Positions 7,550-16,483 are shown, counted from the first letter of the stretch. The stretch is 53,770 nt of DNA from Candidatus Thermochlorobacter aerophilus (GCA_002794105.1 PHFL01000045.1:8067-61836), one strand, 5' to 3'. Made by a program: numbers and translations. Notes: a model not told the origin generated them from the sequence alone.

Positions 7550-8415
7550 GGTCTGAATCTGAAGACATTAGCAGCACGCTGATTGTCGCGAAATTGCTCA
7601 CCAAGACGCCGGTCATTGGGAAAGCGCGCTGGGTCTCGAATGACCATGCAGCTTGGCGCTGCCGCTAAGTCAATGCCAGTGAAAAATCGCGGATAGTCGA
7701 CTTGAATCGGTATTACATTGTTTTCACCTGCGCGAATTTCAAATGGCTGCGATAGCGTGATAACCGATGCAAAGCCAGTTGGTCCACCGATATGGTAGAA
7801 AAATCGCGTATTTGGCGTACCTGCTCCTGATGGGGAGTTATCAAAGAAACCTTCCACGCGGGTAAAAATGTAGCCTGTATTCCACGACCACCAATTGCCC
7901 GGCTGCGGCGGACTTGTGCGCGCCAAGGGATGGTTCGGTCGAAGCCGTGCCACTTCAAGTGCATCGATCTTATTGACTTGGTCATTGAGCCCCACGGTGA
8001 AACGAATTCCTTTGTAACGCCCCGTTGGTGCACTTCCCAGCACCGCCTCTCTTTGACCTGCATCGTGACGGAACAAGATGATTTTATCGGTAATGTTCAA
8101 AATCGCCGTATCCCCTACGCCTCTGATGTAGCGCACGGAAAGCGGCTCATCCGTAAAACGCACTTCCTCATTGTTCTCGCGAATGAGCGCAATTTCGCTG
8201 ATGTAAATCCGAGCTTGGTTGATGCGCGCATTGCGCCCACTGATTTGAATCACCGTATTCGTATCGAACACTTGGTTACCAGCCACTGGCTCAAGACGCA
8301 GCGATACATTTGCACTCGTCGGCGCTGGGTCTGTGGCACTTTGCGAACAGGCAGAAAAGAGAATAGCTGCAGAAACTGCAGAAATAAAAGCCGTTAGGAA
8401 AACCCTGAATTTCAT
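7546..8415 (-). CDS. mbnP: MbnP family copper-binding lipoprotein
   Basis: 289 residues, lipobox FSAC (Cys23). The body matches the MbnP family pattern: an N-terminal Greek-key-like half (SLRLEPVAGNQVF, ARIYISEIALI, GRYKGIRFTVGLN) and the hallmark NWWSWNTGYIFTRVEG (Trp175, Trp176, Trp178), then FFYHIGG (His208). In studied members a tryptophan is converted to kynurenine by the partner MbnH and the protein binds copper in the periplasm. It is the first gene of the four-gene overlapping operon. 8416-8659 upstream holds only small hairpins (for example TGCCCA/TGGGCA near 8531-8551) and no promoter I can be sure of. Confidence 0.82.
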   Translation of the reverse strand: MKFRVFLTAFISAVSAAILFSACSQSATDPAPTSANVSLRLEPVAGNQVFDTNTVIQISGRNARINQARIYISEIALIRENNEEVRFTDEPLSVRYIRGVGDTAILNITDKIILFRHDAGQREAVLGSAPTGRYKGIRFTVGLNDQVNKIDALEVARLRPNHPLARTSPPQPGNWWSWNTGYIFTRVEGFFDNSPSGAGTPNTRFFYHIGGPTGFASVITLSQPFEIRAGENNVIPIQVDYPRFFTGIDLAAAPSCMVIRDPARFPNDRRLGEQFRDNQRAANVFRFRP

Positions 8416-8659
8416 ATGCTATTGAATTTTTTAGGTTTGTTGAACAACGCCATTTTTTACAGACTCATGCAAGGTTCAAAGCAAGGTCTAAGCATGCTAG
8501 AGCGGCTGTGTTGCAATAGCTTTCCCTACTGCCCACGCCATCTCTGGGCATGTCAAGACCGAGCACGCACCGCAGCCATGCAACCCTTGCGCGTATGCGC
8601 AAAGCGATGCGGTTGCGCAAAAAGACTGCGTTTAGGTGTGAAAAACTGTGGTATTGGTG

Positions 8660-9025
8660 TTAGGCTTGTGTAGGTGGGTGAAAGACTTCGCTGCCAAATC
8701 CTGCTAGCAGAGCCGACACATTGGTCGGAAAAAACGTGCAAATTGCCTTGCTTCGGGGAATGGCGAGCACAAATTTACCTTGAACAAACTCACTGACTTC
8801 TGGGAACCGTAGTTCTAACTTTCTGGTATCGGACTCTTGCGCTGGCTTGCCCTCATCGACGGCACGGATGTGGCACTTGCCATGACACCGCTTATCACTT
8901 TTGTTGACGCAGTATTGCTGAGCAATTTCATCTTCAAAGGCGAAATAAATGCTCCAAAGGATAGGAGAGCTGTTTGCGTAGCAGAAAAAGAGTGCAAGCG
9001 TAAGTATGTGAGCGATTCGTTTCAA
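8660..9025 (-). CDS. Small exported Cys/His protein near the copper operon
   Basis: 121 residues from a TTG at 9025 (142 from an ATG at 9088). I prefer the TTG because it puts the hydrophobic segment (AHILTLALFFCYA) at the N-terminus as a signal or membrane anchor and has AAAGG upstream. After it comes CVNKSDKRCHGKCHI, with three Cys and two His in 14 residues. This resembles a small family of Bacteroidota proteins with a CVNKxxxxCNGKCxL core often seen beside copper or receptor genes; the resemblance is from memory. It may bind a metal. It lies 244 bp upstream of mbnP on the same strand. Confidence 0.6.
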   Translation of the reverse strand: MKRIAHILTLALFFCYANSSPILWSIYFAFEDEIAQQYCVNKSDKRCHGKCHIRAVDEGKPAQESDTRKLELRFPEVSEFVQGKFVLAIPRSKAICTFFPTNVSALLAGFGSEVFHPPTQA

Positions 9026-9261
9026 CGCCGTACTGCCTTTGATGAAAGCCTCTGCATCAAAATTAGCACAATTCTTCGAATATCCCAACAGGACATAACC
9101 TTGCTTTTAGGACGTTGCACTTGTGACTTGCCAGAAAATAGCCATCGCATTCTTGCGAAAATCCGCGTTGAGTCATGTTTGCTGCAGTGCTTACCGTGCT
9201 TGAGTTAGCCAGCTTGAGCTAGCGATGCACGATGTGGCGTTTGGATTGGCTGGCAGGAGAG

Positions 9262-9684
9262 TTAGAGCTGCTGCAGGATTTTTGCGAAGACTTGCAGAAC
9301 GGCTTTGGTGGCACGTTCTAATGTGAGCGGTTGGCGTTGAGGGTGATAGAGCAAAGCCAAGTGCAGTTGTTGTTCAGGTCCAAGTTTTTCGCTGAGGGCG
9401 TCGAGCAGGTGCCATTTCTGGAGGCGATAGGCTTCGCGTAGCAAGCGTTTGATGCGGTTGCGTGCCGTTGCCCGCTTTACCAGGCGCCGACTGACGGAAA
9501 AGAGCACCATGGCTTTGGCAGCCGAGCATGGCGGCGCCACATGAAAGAACACTTGCAGATAGGGCACCTGAATTTTTCGTCCTGCCTCAAAGAGGGCACT
9601 TATAGCGCGCTTATGGCGGAGAATTTCGCTTTTTTTTAGGCATGCTCGGCGGAGGCGACCTTCACCGCTGGGCTCAGCTGACAC
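9262..9684 (-). CDS. rnpA: Ribonuclease P protein component
   Basis: 140 residues from GTG at 9684. Contains the RNase P protein signature VKRATARNRIKRLLREAYR, which binds the RNA subunit, and the N-terminal LKKSEILRHKRAISALFEAGRK substrate-contact region. It helps RNase P trim the 5' ends of tRNA precursors. It follows rpmH by 21 bases, the classic rpmH-rnpA pair at an origin. No in-frame ATG exists near the start; an ATG at 9642 would only fit if the A8 run just after it had seven bases. The identity is certain and the start is not. Confidence 0.93.
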   Translation of the reverse strand: MSAEPSGEGRLRRACLKKSEILRHKRAISALFEAGRKIQVPYLQVFFHVAPPCSAAKAMVLFSVSRRLVKRATARNRIKRLLREAYRLQKWHLLDALSEKLGPEQQLHLALLYHPQRQPLTLERATKAVLQVFAKILQQL

Positions 9685-9705
9685 TGCGTCAGTGTTCCAA
9701 AGGTG

Positions 9706-9867
9706 TTAGCGCTGCTTACGGCTCATTTCATCGCTGACGGTGAGTCTGTAGCGCCCTTTGGCTCGGCGACGGGCAAGGACCTTGCGTCCGTTTTTCGTTG
9801 CCATTCTTGCGCGAAACCCATGCTTATTGCGCCGCTTGCGATTGCTCGGTTGAAAGGTGCGTTTCAT
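9706..9867 (-). CDS. rpmH: 50S ribosomal protein L34
   Basis: 53 residues, found by translating the minus strand: it begins [20 protein letters not shown] and ends SRKQR. This is the full L34 pattern, a very basic small protein of the large ribosomal subunit. The ATG is at 9867 and the stop at 9706. It sits between oriC and rnpA and is read away from the origin, as in many bacteria. The five or so residues after the core (SDEMSRKQR tail) are slightly longer than in E. coli L34. Confidence 0.97.
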   Translation of the reverse strand: MKRTFQPSNRKRRNKHGFRARMATKNGRKVLARRRAKGRYRLTVSDEMSRKQR

Positions 9868-10330
9868 GGCTCCAAGCTATTATTCATAGTTAGAAATGAG
9901 CGCCAAAAGTATTACATTTTTTTTGTAAAAACAAGTTTGTGCCTTGCGCCCTTTGTTGTAGATTTAGTCCCCATTTTTGCGTGTCTCTTCAGTGGAGTCC
10001 GAGTAAAAATGCACACATGGGGTACAAGCAGAAATTTTCTGACTCTTTGCCTACGCCCTGTGGATAAAATGTGGATAACTTGTTAGTGAATTTTATGTGG
10101 TTTTTAGCGACTTGCTGTAAAACAATAGTTAAATGTGGATATTTTCCTTCTAAAAACCCTAACTTGTTTTTGTAAAACAACTTACCAGAATGCTCATACT
10201 GTGGAAAACTCAAGAACTTTCCTTCTATCACGCATCTACTGATGTGTTGAGTGTGGAAAAAGAATCGTTCTCTGCTCAAAGCACCTGTGGATAAGATTGG
10301 TACCAAACATGTAAAAACTATGCTGCTTCC
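9868..10330. other. Chromosomal replication origin (oriC) region
   Basis: 463-bp gene-free, AT-rich stretch between rpmH and dnaA. Three perfect DnaA boxes (TGTGGATAA, i.e. TTATCCACA reversed) lie at 10059-10067, 10070-10078 and 10286-10294. One-mismatch boxes lie at 10134-10142 (TGTGGATAT), 10200-10208 and 10252-10260 (both TGTGGAAAA). All point the same way. T- and A-rich tracts at about 9900-9950 and 10090-10180 are candidates for the unwinding region. Genes run away from this point on both sides, as expected for an origin. Confidence 0.88.
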
Positions 10331-11791
10331 ATGGTCGAAAATGTTTATCACTCTATGAGTGAGTCGGCTAATCAAATAGACGAGGTGCGCGCCGCCAAAG
10401 AGGCATGGCAACAGTGCCTCAATATCATTCGCGACAATATCAACCCGCAGAGTTTTAAGACTTGGTTTGAGCCCATTGTGCCGCTCAAACTCTCGAACGG
10501 CGAGCTGATGATTCAAGTGCCGAGTCAGTTTTTCTACGAATGGATAGAGGAAAACTATTACTCTCTGCTCAAGCGCACTATCCTTGAAGTCATCGGTCGT
10601 CATGCTAAGCTCACTTACTCGGTGGTTGTCCAGCAATCACCGATTGAGCCTGTAACTATTAAGCTGCCGCAGCAGCCCTCGGCACCAATACCTGAAGTGC
10701 GTCCCATTGCCGCCTCGCATGCCGCCTATGATTTTTACAAAGCACATGTTCAGCGCTTTGAGAGCTACCTTAATCCACGCCACAGCTTTGAGAACTTCAT
10801 TCAAGGCGATTGCAATGCATTTGCACTCGCTGCGGCACGCTCTGTTGCCGAAATGCCAGGGAAAAATGCCTACAACCCACTAGTTATCTACGGCGGTGTT
10901 GGTCTGGGCAAAACGCATCTCATGCAAGCCATCGGCAACTATGCCCGCATCAAACGCAAAGCCGAATTTATTCTCTACGTTTCCAGTGAAAAATTTGCTA
11001 TTGACTTTGTTACCGCCATCCAGAATAACCGCATCAGCGAGTTTTCTGCCTTCTACCGCAATATTGATTTGCTCATCATTGACGATATTCAATTCTTTGC
11101 TGGCAAGGGCAAAACACAGGAGGAGATTTTTCATATCTTCAACACACTGCATCAGGCCAATAAGCAAATTGTGCTTTCTTGCGACCGCCCTATCAAAGAA
11201 TTGCGCGATATGGAGGAGCGATTGCTGTCGCGTTTTCAGTGGGGCTTGGCAGCAGACTTGCAACCGCCAGATTTTGAGACTCGCCTTGCTATTTTGCGCC
11301 GCAAGCTGGAAGATAATGGAGCAACCTTGCCAGATGATGTGGTAAATTTCATAGCAACAAACGTAACCAGCAATGTGCGCGAGCTGGAAGGCTGCTTAGT
11401 GCGCCTGTTAGCCACCGCCTCTTTGCAAAACAAAGACATTGACCTTGCACTGGCAAAGTCTGTGCTCAAAGATATTATTCGCGACCGCACGGTTAATATC
11501 ACGCTCGAAATGATTGAGAAAGTGATATGCGAGTACTACAACATCTCACCAAACGACATCAAGGGGAAATCTCGTAAGCAAGAAATTGCTACTGCTCGTC
11601 AGGTGGCTATGTATCTTAGCAAGCGTTTGACTAATTCGTCATTTAAGACTATTGGCTTACATTTCGGCGGGCGCGATCACTCTACGGTTATTCATGCCGT
11701 AACAACGGTGGAGCGGGAACAGCAAACTTCACCAGAGCTGCGTCGTGATATCTCTGAGCTTAAAAAACGTCTTGAAGTGATGTCGCTCTAA
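10331..11791 (+). CDS. dnaA: Chromosomal replication initiator protein DnaA
   Basis: 486 residues. Domain I about 1-95 ([24 protein letters not shown]), a short variable linker, AAA+ domain about 135-350 with Walker A GGVGLGKT (188-195) and Walker [10 protein letters not shown] (247-255), then the C-terminal helix-turn-helix with [11 protein letters not shown] that reads DnaA boxes. It binds the boxes just upstream, melts the origin and loads the helicase, and probably represses its own gene through those boxes. The ATG at 10331 is used; ATG 10355 (MSESANQ) is an alternative. No clear ribosome binding site precedes either. dnaN does not follow; xseB does. Confidence 0.98.
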   Translation: MVENVYHSMSESANQIDEVRAAKEAWQQCLNIIRDNINPQSFKTWFEPIVPLKLSNGELMIQVPSQFFYEWIEENYYSLLKRTILEVIGRHAKLTYSVVVQQSPIEPVTIKLPQQPSAPIPEVRPIAASHAAYDFYKAHVQRFESYLNPRHSFENFIQGDCNAFALAAARSVAEMPGKNAYNPLVIYGGVGLGKTHLMQAIGNYARIKRKAEFILYVSSEKFAIDFVTAIQNNRISEFSAFYRNIDLLIIDDIQFFAGKGKTQEEIFHIFNTLHQANKQIVLSCDRPIKELRDMEERLLSRFQWGLAADLQPPDFETRLAILRRKLEDNGATLPDDVVNFIATNVTSNVRELEGCLVRLLATASLQNKDIDLALAKSVLKDIIRDRTVNITLEMIEKVICEYYNISPNDIKGKSRKQEIATARQVAMYLSKRLTNSSFKTIGLHFGGRDHSTVIHAVTTVEREQQTSPELRRDISELKKRLEVMSL

Positions 11792-11803
11792 CTTCGTACG
11801 CTA

Positions 11804-12097
11804 ATGTCAAGCAAGGAACGCACAACACAGGACTTTCCATCACAAGAGACACAGCCTTTGGAAGCCCTCATTGCACGTCTCGAAGAAATTGCTCAGCTCA
11901 TACAGGAAGGGCGTGTTGGATTGGAAAAGTCTATTGAGCTCTACGAGGAGGGTCAGCGCATTGCACAAATATGCACTGAACGACTGACTGCGGCGCAACG
12001 CAAATTGGAAATCCTCTCGCCTATGCGCCCCTCTGCGGATTCTCTGCCGCCAAATTCATCCGACACTACAAATCCTAACACACCACAAGATAGCTAA
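11804..12097 (+). CDS. xseB: Exodeoxyribonuclease VII small subunit
   Basis: 97 residues. The core LEALIARLEEIAQLIQEGRVGLEKSIELYEEGQRIAQICTERL is the two-helix XseB fold; the last 25 residues are Ser/Pro/Thr-rich and variable. XseB pairs with the catalytic XseA to cut single-stranded DNA into short oligomers. No xseA is in the window, so the subunits are coded apart. Twelve bases after dnaA, so probably on the same transcript. Confidence 0.9.
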   Translation: MSSKERTTQDFPSQETQPLEALIARLEEIAQLIQEGRVGLEKSIELYEEGQRIAQICTERLTAAQRKLEILSPMRPSADSLPPNSSDTTNPNTPQDS

Positions 12098-12128
12098 GCA
12101 CGCAAAAGACCAACAGTAGGCGTGAAAG

Positions 12129-12152
12129 AAAAAAGCTCGGCACAAGCCAAGC
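12129..12152 (-). terminator. Rho-independent terminator after tRNA-Asn
   Basis: Reading the minus strand: GCTTGGC-TTGT-GCCGAGC, a 7-bp stem with one G-U pair, followed by six T. It lies just past the 3' end of the tRNA gene and should end its transcript. Confidence 0.75.
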
Positions 12153-12159
12153 CTCGGCG

Positions 12160-12231
12160 CTCCGCGAGCAGGATTCGAACCTGCGACCCATCGGTTAACA
12201 GCCGATTGCTCTACCGCTGAGCTATCGCGGA
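12160..12231 (-). tRNA. tRNA-Asn (anticodon GTT)
   Basis: 72 bases on the minus strand. Acceptor arms TCCGCGA and TCGCGGA pair, D arm GCTC/GAGC, anticodon loop CTGTTAA giving GTT, T arm GCAGG-TTCGAAT-CCTGC. The base after the acceptor is G, the usual asparagine discriminator. CCA is not encoded. It stands alone between two plus-strand genes. Confidence 0.96.
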
Positions 12232-12358
12232 AAGTTCTGTTTTATGATTCACAAAAATAGCGGAATAGACCCACACTTCCAAAATTTTGAAAAAAATTTT
12301 TATTTCCATCATCCTTGCTTTATATTTCTTTCTTTGAGCACAGACTACAAGAGACGGT

Positions 12359-12910
12359 ATGTTTAAGCGAAATCCACTCATAAAAATCAAGATATTGCAC
12401 CTTTCGCAAGGTCAGCACCGCTATGAGTTTACGCATGCTGTCACCGACTTTCAGGATGTGGCGCTCAGCACTACTGTGTTTTCCAACCCTGTGAAAACCA
12501 CAGTTACAGTTGACAAAGGCACTTCTGACATGAGCGTGACACTTTGCGTCAGCACGGTTGCTACATTGGAGTGCGATAGGTGTCTTGCTCCGCTTCATCG
12601 TCACATTTCTGGTGAGTATCGCATTTTCTATGCGTCATCAAGGTCTGTGCGTGCTTGCAACCTACAAGATGAGGTTCGCATGCTTGGCAAAAATGACTTC
12701 GAGATAGACCTTACGGATGATGTGCGCGATACGCTCCTATTAGCTTTGCCTATGAAGAATGTTTGCGAACCAGCTTGCCCTCCCAAGGCTGGGCTAATCT
12801 CGTTTGCTGATGAAAATAGCTCTCCTCTCCTTGAGACGGAATGGCAGAGAGCACTTCACCAAATTAGTCAAAAGCTTAACTTGTATCCAAACAGACCGAA
12901 AACCAGGTAG
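12359..12910 (+). CDS. YceD/DUF177 family protein
   Basis: 183 residues matching the DUF177 (YceD) family: a beta-rich N-terminal half, CDRCLAPL with a CxxC pair in the middle, DEVRMLGKNDFEIDLTDDVRDTLLLALPMK and a CEPAC pair near the C-terminus. The four Cys probably hold a zinc. Members lie next to rpmF, as here (20 bases ahead of it), and are linked to 23S rRNA accumulation. The gap before it (12232-12358) is AT-rich and probably contains its promoter. Confidence 0.88.
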   Translation: MFKRNPLIKIKILHLSQGQHRYEFTHAVTDFQDVALSTTVFSNPVKTTVTVDKGTSDMSVTLCVSTVATLECDRCLAPLHRHISGEYRIFYASSRSVRACNLQDEVRMLGKNDFEIDLTDDVRDTLLLALPMKNVCEPACPPKAGLISFADENSSPLLETEWQRALHQISQKLNLYPNRPKTR

Positions 12911-12930
12911 GGTAAAAACATCACTAAGAT

Positions 12931-13128
12931 ATGCCTAATCCTAAACGCAGAATGTCAAACTCGCGCACGGATAAGCGCCGTGCCCAGTTTAATGCTCGTA
13001 CCAAACCTGCTACCATGATTACCTGCCCGAACTGTGGCGCCATAACCATGATGCATCGCGCCTGCTACAATTGTGGATACTATCGTGGCCGCATCGTTGC
13101 AAAGAAACAGGCATCGGCTGCAGAATAA
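12931..13128 (+). CDS. rpmF: 50S ribosomal protein L32
   Basis: 65 residues: [20 protein letters not shown] start, then CPNCG (CxxC) and CYNCGYY (CxxC) forming the zinc ribbon. Large-subunit ribosomal protein. It follows the YceD gene and precedes fabH; the plsX gene that often sits between rpmF and fabH is absent. Confidence 0.97.
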   Translation: MPNPKRRMSNSRTDKRRAQFNARTKPATMITCPNCGAITMMHRACYNCGYYRGRIVAKKQASAAE

Positions 13129-13165
13129 GCCTCTGTAACGCTTAAATCTGCTGCCTGTCAGGGCT

Positions 13166-14155
13166 ATGAAAGCCGCAATCACTGCCACGGCAAAATACCT
13201 TCCGCCGGATGTGCTCACCAATCACGACTTCGAGAAGATGCTCGATACCAGTGACGAGTGGATTCGCACTCGCACAGGCATCTGTGAGCGGCGGATTTTG
13301 AAGGATAAGACAAAAGCCACTGCATTTATGTGCGCTGAAGCCTCTAAGGCACTGCTTGAAAAGCGCGGCATCAGTGCAACGGAAATTGACCTCATTATCG
13401 TGGCAACTATCTCTCCAGACATGTTCTTCCCTTCTACGGCGTGCTTAGTGCAGGATATGATTGGCGCCTCTCGTGCTTGGGGGTTCGACCTTTCAGCGGC
13501 TTGTTCAGGATTCATCTACGCTTTAGCTGTAGGGGCACAGTTTATTGAGACAGGCATGCACCAAAAAGTATTGATTCTGGGCGGCGATAAGATGTCATCC
13601 ATCGTCGACTACACGGACCGCAACACTGCTGTGCTTTTCGGCGATGCGGCTGGTGCCGTTTTGCTTGAGCCGGCACGTGACGGCTACGGTATATTGGACA
13701 TGCGACTTTATGCCGATGGGACCGCCGGTAAAAATTACCTTTACATGCCAGGCGGCGGCAGTCTCAATCCCCCTTCTCATGAGACTGTCGATAAAAAAAT
13801 GCATTATGTCGTTCAGGATGGCAAGGCGGTCTTCAAAGCTGCCGTGGTTGGCATGGCAGAGGTAGCTTATGAAATGATGCAGCGCAATCATCTTACCAGT
13901 CAGGATGTAGACTACCTTGTCCCTCACCAGGCAAACCTACGCATCATTAGCGCTACTGCCGAGCGTATGGGCATTAGCATGGATAAGGTAATCGTGAATA
14001 TTGATAAGTATGGCAATACTACTGCGGCCACGATTCCAATCTGCCTTGCTGAACTGGATGAACAGAAGAAACTGCGTGATGGCGCCAATCTGATTTTAGT
14101 CAGCTATGGCGCTGGCTATACTTGGGGCGGAATTTATGTCAAGTGGCAGTTGTAA
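13166..14155 (+). CDS. fabH: Beta-ketoacyl-ACP synthase III
   Basis: 329 residues, the usual length. Active Cys113 in SAACSGF, His in VPHQANLRI and Asn in [12 protein letters not shown] make the Cys-His-Asn triad. It starts fatty acid synthesis by joining acetyl-CoA (or another starter) with malonyl-ACP. First gene of the fab group; it shares a strand with fabD but 257 bp lie between, with a structured leader, so fabD may have its own control. Confidence 0.96.
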   Translation: MKAAITATAKYLPPDVLTNHDFEKMLDTSDEWIRTRTGICERRILKDKTKATAFMCAEASKALLEKRGISATEIDLIIVATISPDMFFPSTACLVQDMIGASRAWGFDLSAACSGFIYALAVGAQFIETGMHQKVLILGGDKMSSIVDYTDRNTAVLFGDAAGAVLLEPARDGYGILDMRLYADGTAGKNYLYMPGGGSLNPPSHETVDKKMHYVVQDGKAVFKAAVVGMAEVAYEMMQRNHLTSQDVDYLVPHQANLRIISATAERMGISMDKVIVNIDKYGNTTAATIPICLAELDEQKKLRDGANLILVSYGAGYTWGGIYVKWQL

Positions 14156-14350
14156 TTCTTTAGTGAAATCATTAATTTGGAAGACTTTCTTACAAGCTAC
14201 ACATGTTCTTTGAAAACCCCGCTGTTCTTTGTTGATGAGAGAAGGAAACTGTTATCGGTGTGTAGGACGCGCTATACCCATGACCAGGTGTAACTCAACT
14301 GACATTTGCACCGCAGCAGCACAGAACTATGAATTTTATTTTGTTTAACC

Positions 14351-14397
14351 GTCAGTAGCCCTTAACCAATACCACATCGCCCTTATTGGCTACTGAC
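14351..14397 (+). promoter_or_regulatory. Competing hairpins in the fabD leader
   Basis: GTCAGTAGCC (14351-14360) and GGCTACTGAC (14388-14397) form a perfect 10-bp inverted repeat ending 15 bases before the fabD ATG. A second pairing, CCAATA (14366-14371) with TATTGG (14384-14389), uses part of the right arm, so both stems cannot form together. It could be an attenuator, translational switch or repressor operator. 14156-14350 otherwise shows nothing recognisable. Confidence 0.5.
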
Positions 14398-14412
14398 AAA
14401 ACAAATAAAATT

Positions 14413-15357
14413 ATGAAGAGGACTGCTCTTGTTTTTCCGGGACAAGGTTCCCAGTATGTGGGTATGGCAAAGACACTTTGCGAACAATACCCAGAGTGTG
14501 CCGAAATCGTCGCCCAAGCTGATGATATTCTCGGCTACTCACTTTCAGAAATCATGTTCTATGGCGATGAAGCACTGCTTCGCCAGACCCGCCATACACA
14601 ACCTGCGATTTTCCTCCACAGCTATTTGCTCTTTCGCTTCATCGACAGCGACGAAGTGGCCATGACAGCTGGGCATAGTCTTGGCGAATACACTGCACTT
14701 TGCTACTCAGGAGCGCTTTCGTTTGAAGACACGCTCCGATTGGTCGCCAAGCGTGGTGAGTTGATGCAACAGGCCAGCGAGCAATTCCCGGGCACAATGG
14801 CCGCAATTATTGGCTTAGCTGAGGATAAATTGATGCCCGTATTAGCTGGTGCCTCTGAATTTGGCATTATTCAGGCGGCAAATTTTAATTCGCCTGGTCA
14901 GATTGTTCTATCTGGCGAGATACCCGCTATTCACGCCGCACTTTCTCTTGCCAAAAAATATGGCGCCAAGCTTGCAAGAGAATTGAGCGTCTCGGGAGCC
15001 TTTCACTCACCTCTGATGAAACCAGCAAAAGATGCCTTAGCTCAGGCGTTGGAGCAAGTTGAAATCCGCAATGCACGCATTCCTGTATGCATGAATGTGG
15101 ATGCTTGCCTGACCACTGACGCTACTGAGATTCGCAAAAAATTGATTCGCCAGCTGACCAACTCCGTGCTCTGGCAGCAATCCGTGGAAGCAATGATTGC
15201 CGCTGGTGTTACAGAGTTCATTGAATTAGGTCCTCAGCGTGTTTTGCAAGGCTTAATCAAACGCATCAATCCAAATGTGACCGTGTTCGGCATTGACACG
15301 GCACAAGATGTAGCAGAAAAACTGCGTGAATCAGTAGTGGCTGAGCGCAGTGCATAA
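14413..15357 (+). CDS. fabD: Malonyl-CoA:ACP transacylase
   Basis: 314 residues from ATG 14413 (a TTG at 14386 would add nine residues but lies inside the leader hairpin). Begins MKRTALVFPGQGSQYVGM; catalytic Ser89 in AGHSLGEYTAL; GAFHSPLM with the catalytic His; QRVLQGLIKR near the end. Moves malonyl groups from CoA to ACP for chain elongation. Twelve bases before fabG. Confidence 0.96.
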   Translation: MKRTALVFPGQGSQYVGMAKTLCEQYPECAEIVAQADDILGYSLSEIMFYGDEALLRQTRHTQPAIFLHSYLLFRFIDSDEVAMTAGHSLGEYTALCYSGALSFEDTLRLVAKRGELMQQASEQFPGTMAAIIGLAEDKLMPVLAGASEFGIIQAANFNSPGQIVLSGEIPAIHAALSLAKKYGAKLARELSVSGAFHSPLMKPAKDALAQALEQVEIRNARIPVCMNVDACLTTDATEIRKKLIRQLTNSVLWQQSVEAMIAAGVTEFIELGPQRVLQGLIKRINPNVTVFGIDTAQDVAEKLRESVVAERSA

Positions 15358-15369
15358 CTTCATCAAGCC

Positions 15370-16119
15370 ATGCACTTAGACTTGACTGGACAAATTGCTC
15401 TTGTCACAGGCGGCACGCGTGGTATTGGTCGAGCGATTTGTTTGCGTCTTGCTGAAGCTGGCGCTTCTGTTGCTTTTACCTACAAATCATCAGTAGATAA
15501 GGCTGAGTCGCTCAAAAGCGAAATTGAGGCTATGGGTCGCCGAGCCGTTGCTATGCAAGCTCCTGCTGAAAATTTTACCCAAGCTGAAAAAGTTGTGCAG
15601 GATGTTCTCAATGCGCTCGGCGCCCTGCATATCTTGGTCAACAATGCTGGTCAGACCCGTGACGCTCTTCTCATACGGATGACCGAAACGCAGTGGGATG
15701 ATGTGATTGCCAGTAATCTTAAAAGTGTGTTCAACTACACCAAGGCTGCCATGAAGCCTATGTTATCGCAACGCAACGGTCGCATTGTCAATATCACTTC
15801 GGTTATTGGTCTGACGGGCAACATGGGTCAGGCTAATTATGCGGCCTCAAAAGCTGGTATCATTGGCTTTACGAAGTCAGTTGCAAAGGAGGTAGCCTCG
15901 CGTAACATTTTGGTCAATGCCGTTGCACCTGGTTTCATTGACACTGAAATGACCACCGCTCTTTCCGATACACAGCGAAAAACGATTGAAACCATGATTC
16001 CTATGCAGCGAACAGGCTCTACCAGAGAAGTTGCCGATGCTGTACTATTTTTCTGTAGCCCACTTGCAAGCTACATCACTGGCGAAGTGCTACGCGTAGA
16101 TGGAGGTTTAGCCATGTAA
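15370..16119 (+). CDS. fabG: 3-oxoacyl-ACP reductase
   Basis: 249 residues, a classical short-chain dehydrogenase. NADPH-binding TGGTRGIGR near the start, NNAG motif, Ser in NITSVIG and YAASKAG for the Ser-Tyr-Lys triad, and the VAPGFIDTEMT loop typical of FabG. Reduces 3-oxoacyl-ACP in each elongation round. It follows fabD closely and is followed by a strong-looking promoter for acpP. Confidence 0.95.
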   Translation: MHLDLTGQIALVTGGTRGIGRAICLRLAEAGASVAFTYKSSVDKAESLKSEIEAMGRRAVAMQAPAENFTQAEKVVQDVLNALGALHILVNNAGQTRDALLIRMTETQWDDVIASNLKSVFNYTKAAMKPMLSQRNGRIVNITSVIGLTGNMGQANYAASKAGIIGFTKSVAKEVASRNILVNAVAPGFIDTEMTTALSDTQRKTIETMIPMQRTGSTREVADAVLFFCSPLASYITGEVLRVDGGLAM

Positions 16120-16127
16120 CACAAGGG

Positions 16128-16159
16128 TTTGGGAGAGGTTGTTGTGGGTTGTATATTTG
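16128..16159 (+). promoter_or_regulatory. Bacteroidota-type promoter for acpP
   Basis: TTTG (16128-16131), 20 bases, then TATATTTG (16152-16159). This is an exact match to the Bacteroidota primary-sigma consensus TTTG-N19-21-TAnnTTTG. It stands about 80 bases before the acpP start, which agrees with ACP needing high, separate expression. Confidence 0.7.
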
Positions 16160-16230
16160 CCCCATTTGCAAAAAACTTAAAATTTTTTCAGAAAGCACGA
16201 TTTCTTTAACCTAAAACCACCAATACTCTT

Positions 16231-16235
16231 GGAGG
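16231..16235 (+). promoter_or_regulatory. Ribosome binding site deciding the acpP start
   Basis: GGAGG five bases before ATG 16241. It shows that the ATG, and not the in-frame TTG at 16229 that overlaps the site, is the start. Confidence 0.85.
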
Positions 16236-16240
16236 CACAA

Positions 16241-16483
16241 ATGACTGCAGATGAAGTAAGAGAAAAAGTCTACAACATCATTGTTACCAAGATGGGCGTC
16301 AGTCGCGACCAAATCAGAGACGACTCAAAATTTACTGAAGACTTAGGCGCAGATTCACTTGACAATGTCGAGCTCGTCATGGAGTTTGAAAACCAATTTG
16401 GTATTCAAATTCCAGATGAAGATGCTCAAAGCATCTCGACTGTCAAGAATGCTATTGACTATATCCTTAGCAAGAAAAAGTAA
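16241..16483 (+). CDS. acpP: Acyl carrier protein
   Basis: 80 residues, strongly acidic, with the [14 protein letters not shown] motif; Ser39 takes the 4'-phosphopantetheine arm that carries growing acyl chains. Usual length for the family. It has its own promoter and a good ribosome binding site, and a 12-bp hairpin follows it before fabF. Confidence 0.97.
   Translation: MTADEVREKVYNIIVTKMGVSRDQIRDDSKFTEDLGADSLDNVELVMEFENQFGIQIPDEDAQSISTVKNAIDYILSKKK

Noticed and set aside
8416..8659. Cobalamin riboswitch before the copper operon
   Set aside because: No B12-box match on the minus strand, only short hairpins.
9989..10636. 215-residue reading frame on the minus strand over oriC and the dnaA start
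   Set aside because: It overlaps the DnaA boxes and the dnaA N-terminus and resembles no protein.
12931..13166. A plsX gene between rpmF and fabH
   Set aside because: Only 37 bases lie between them; plsX must be elsewhere.
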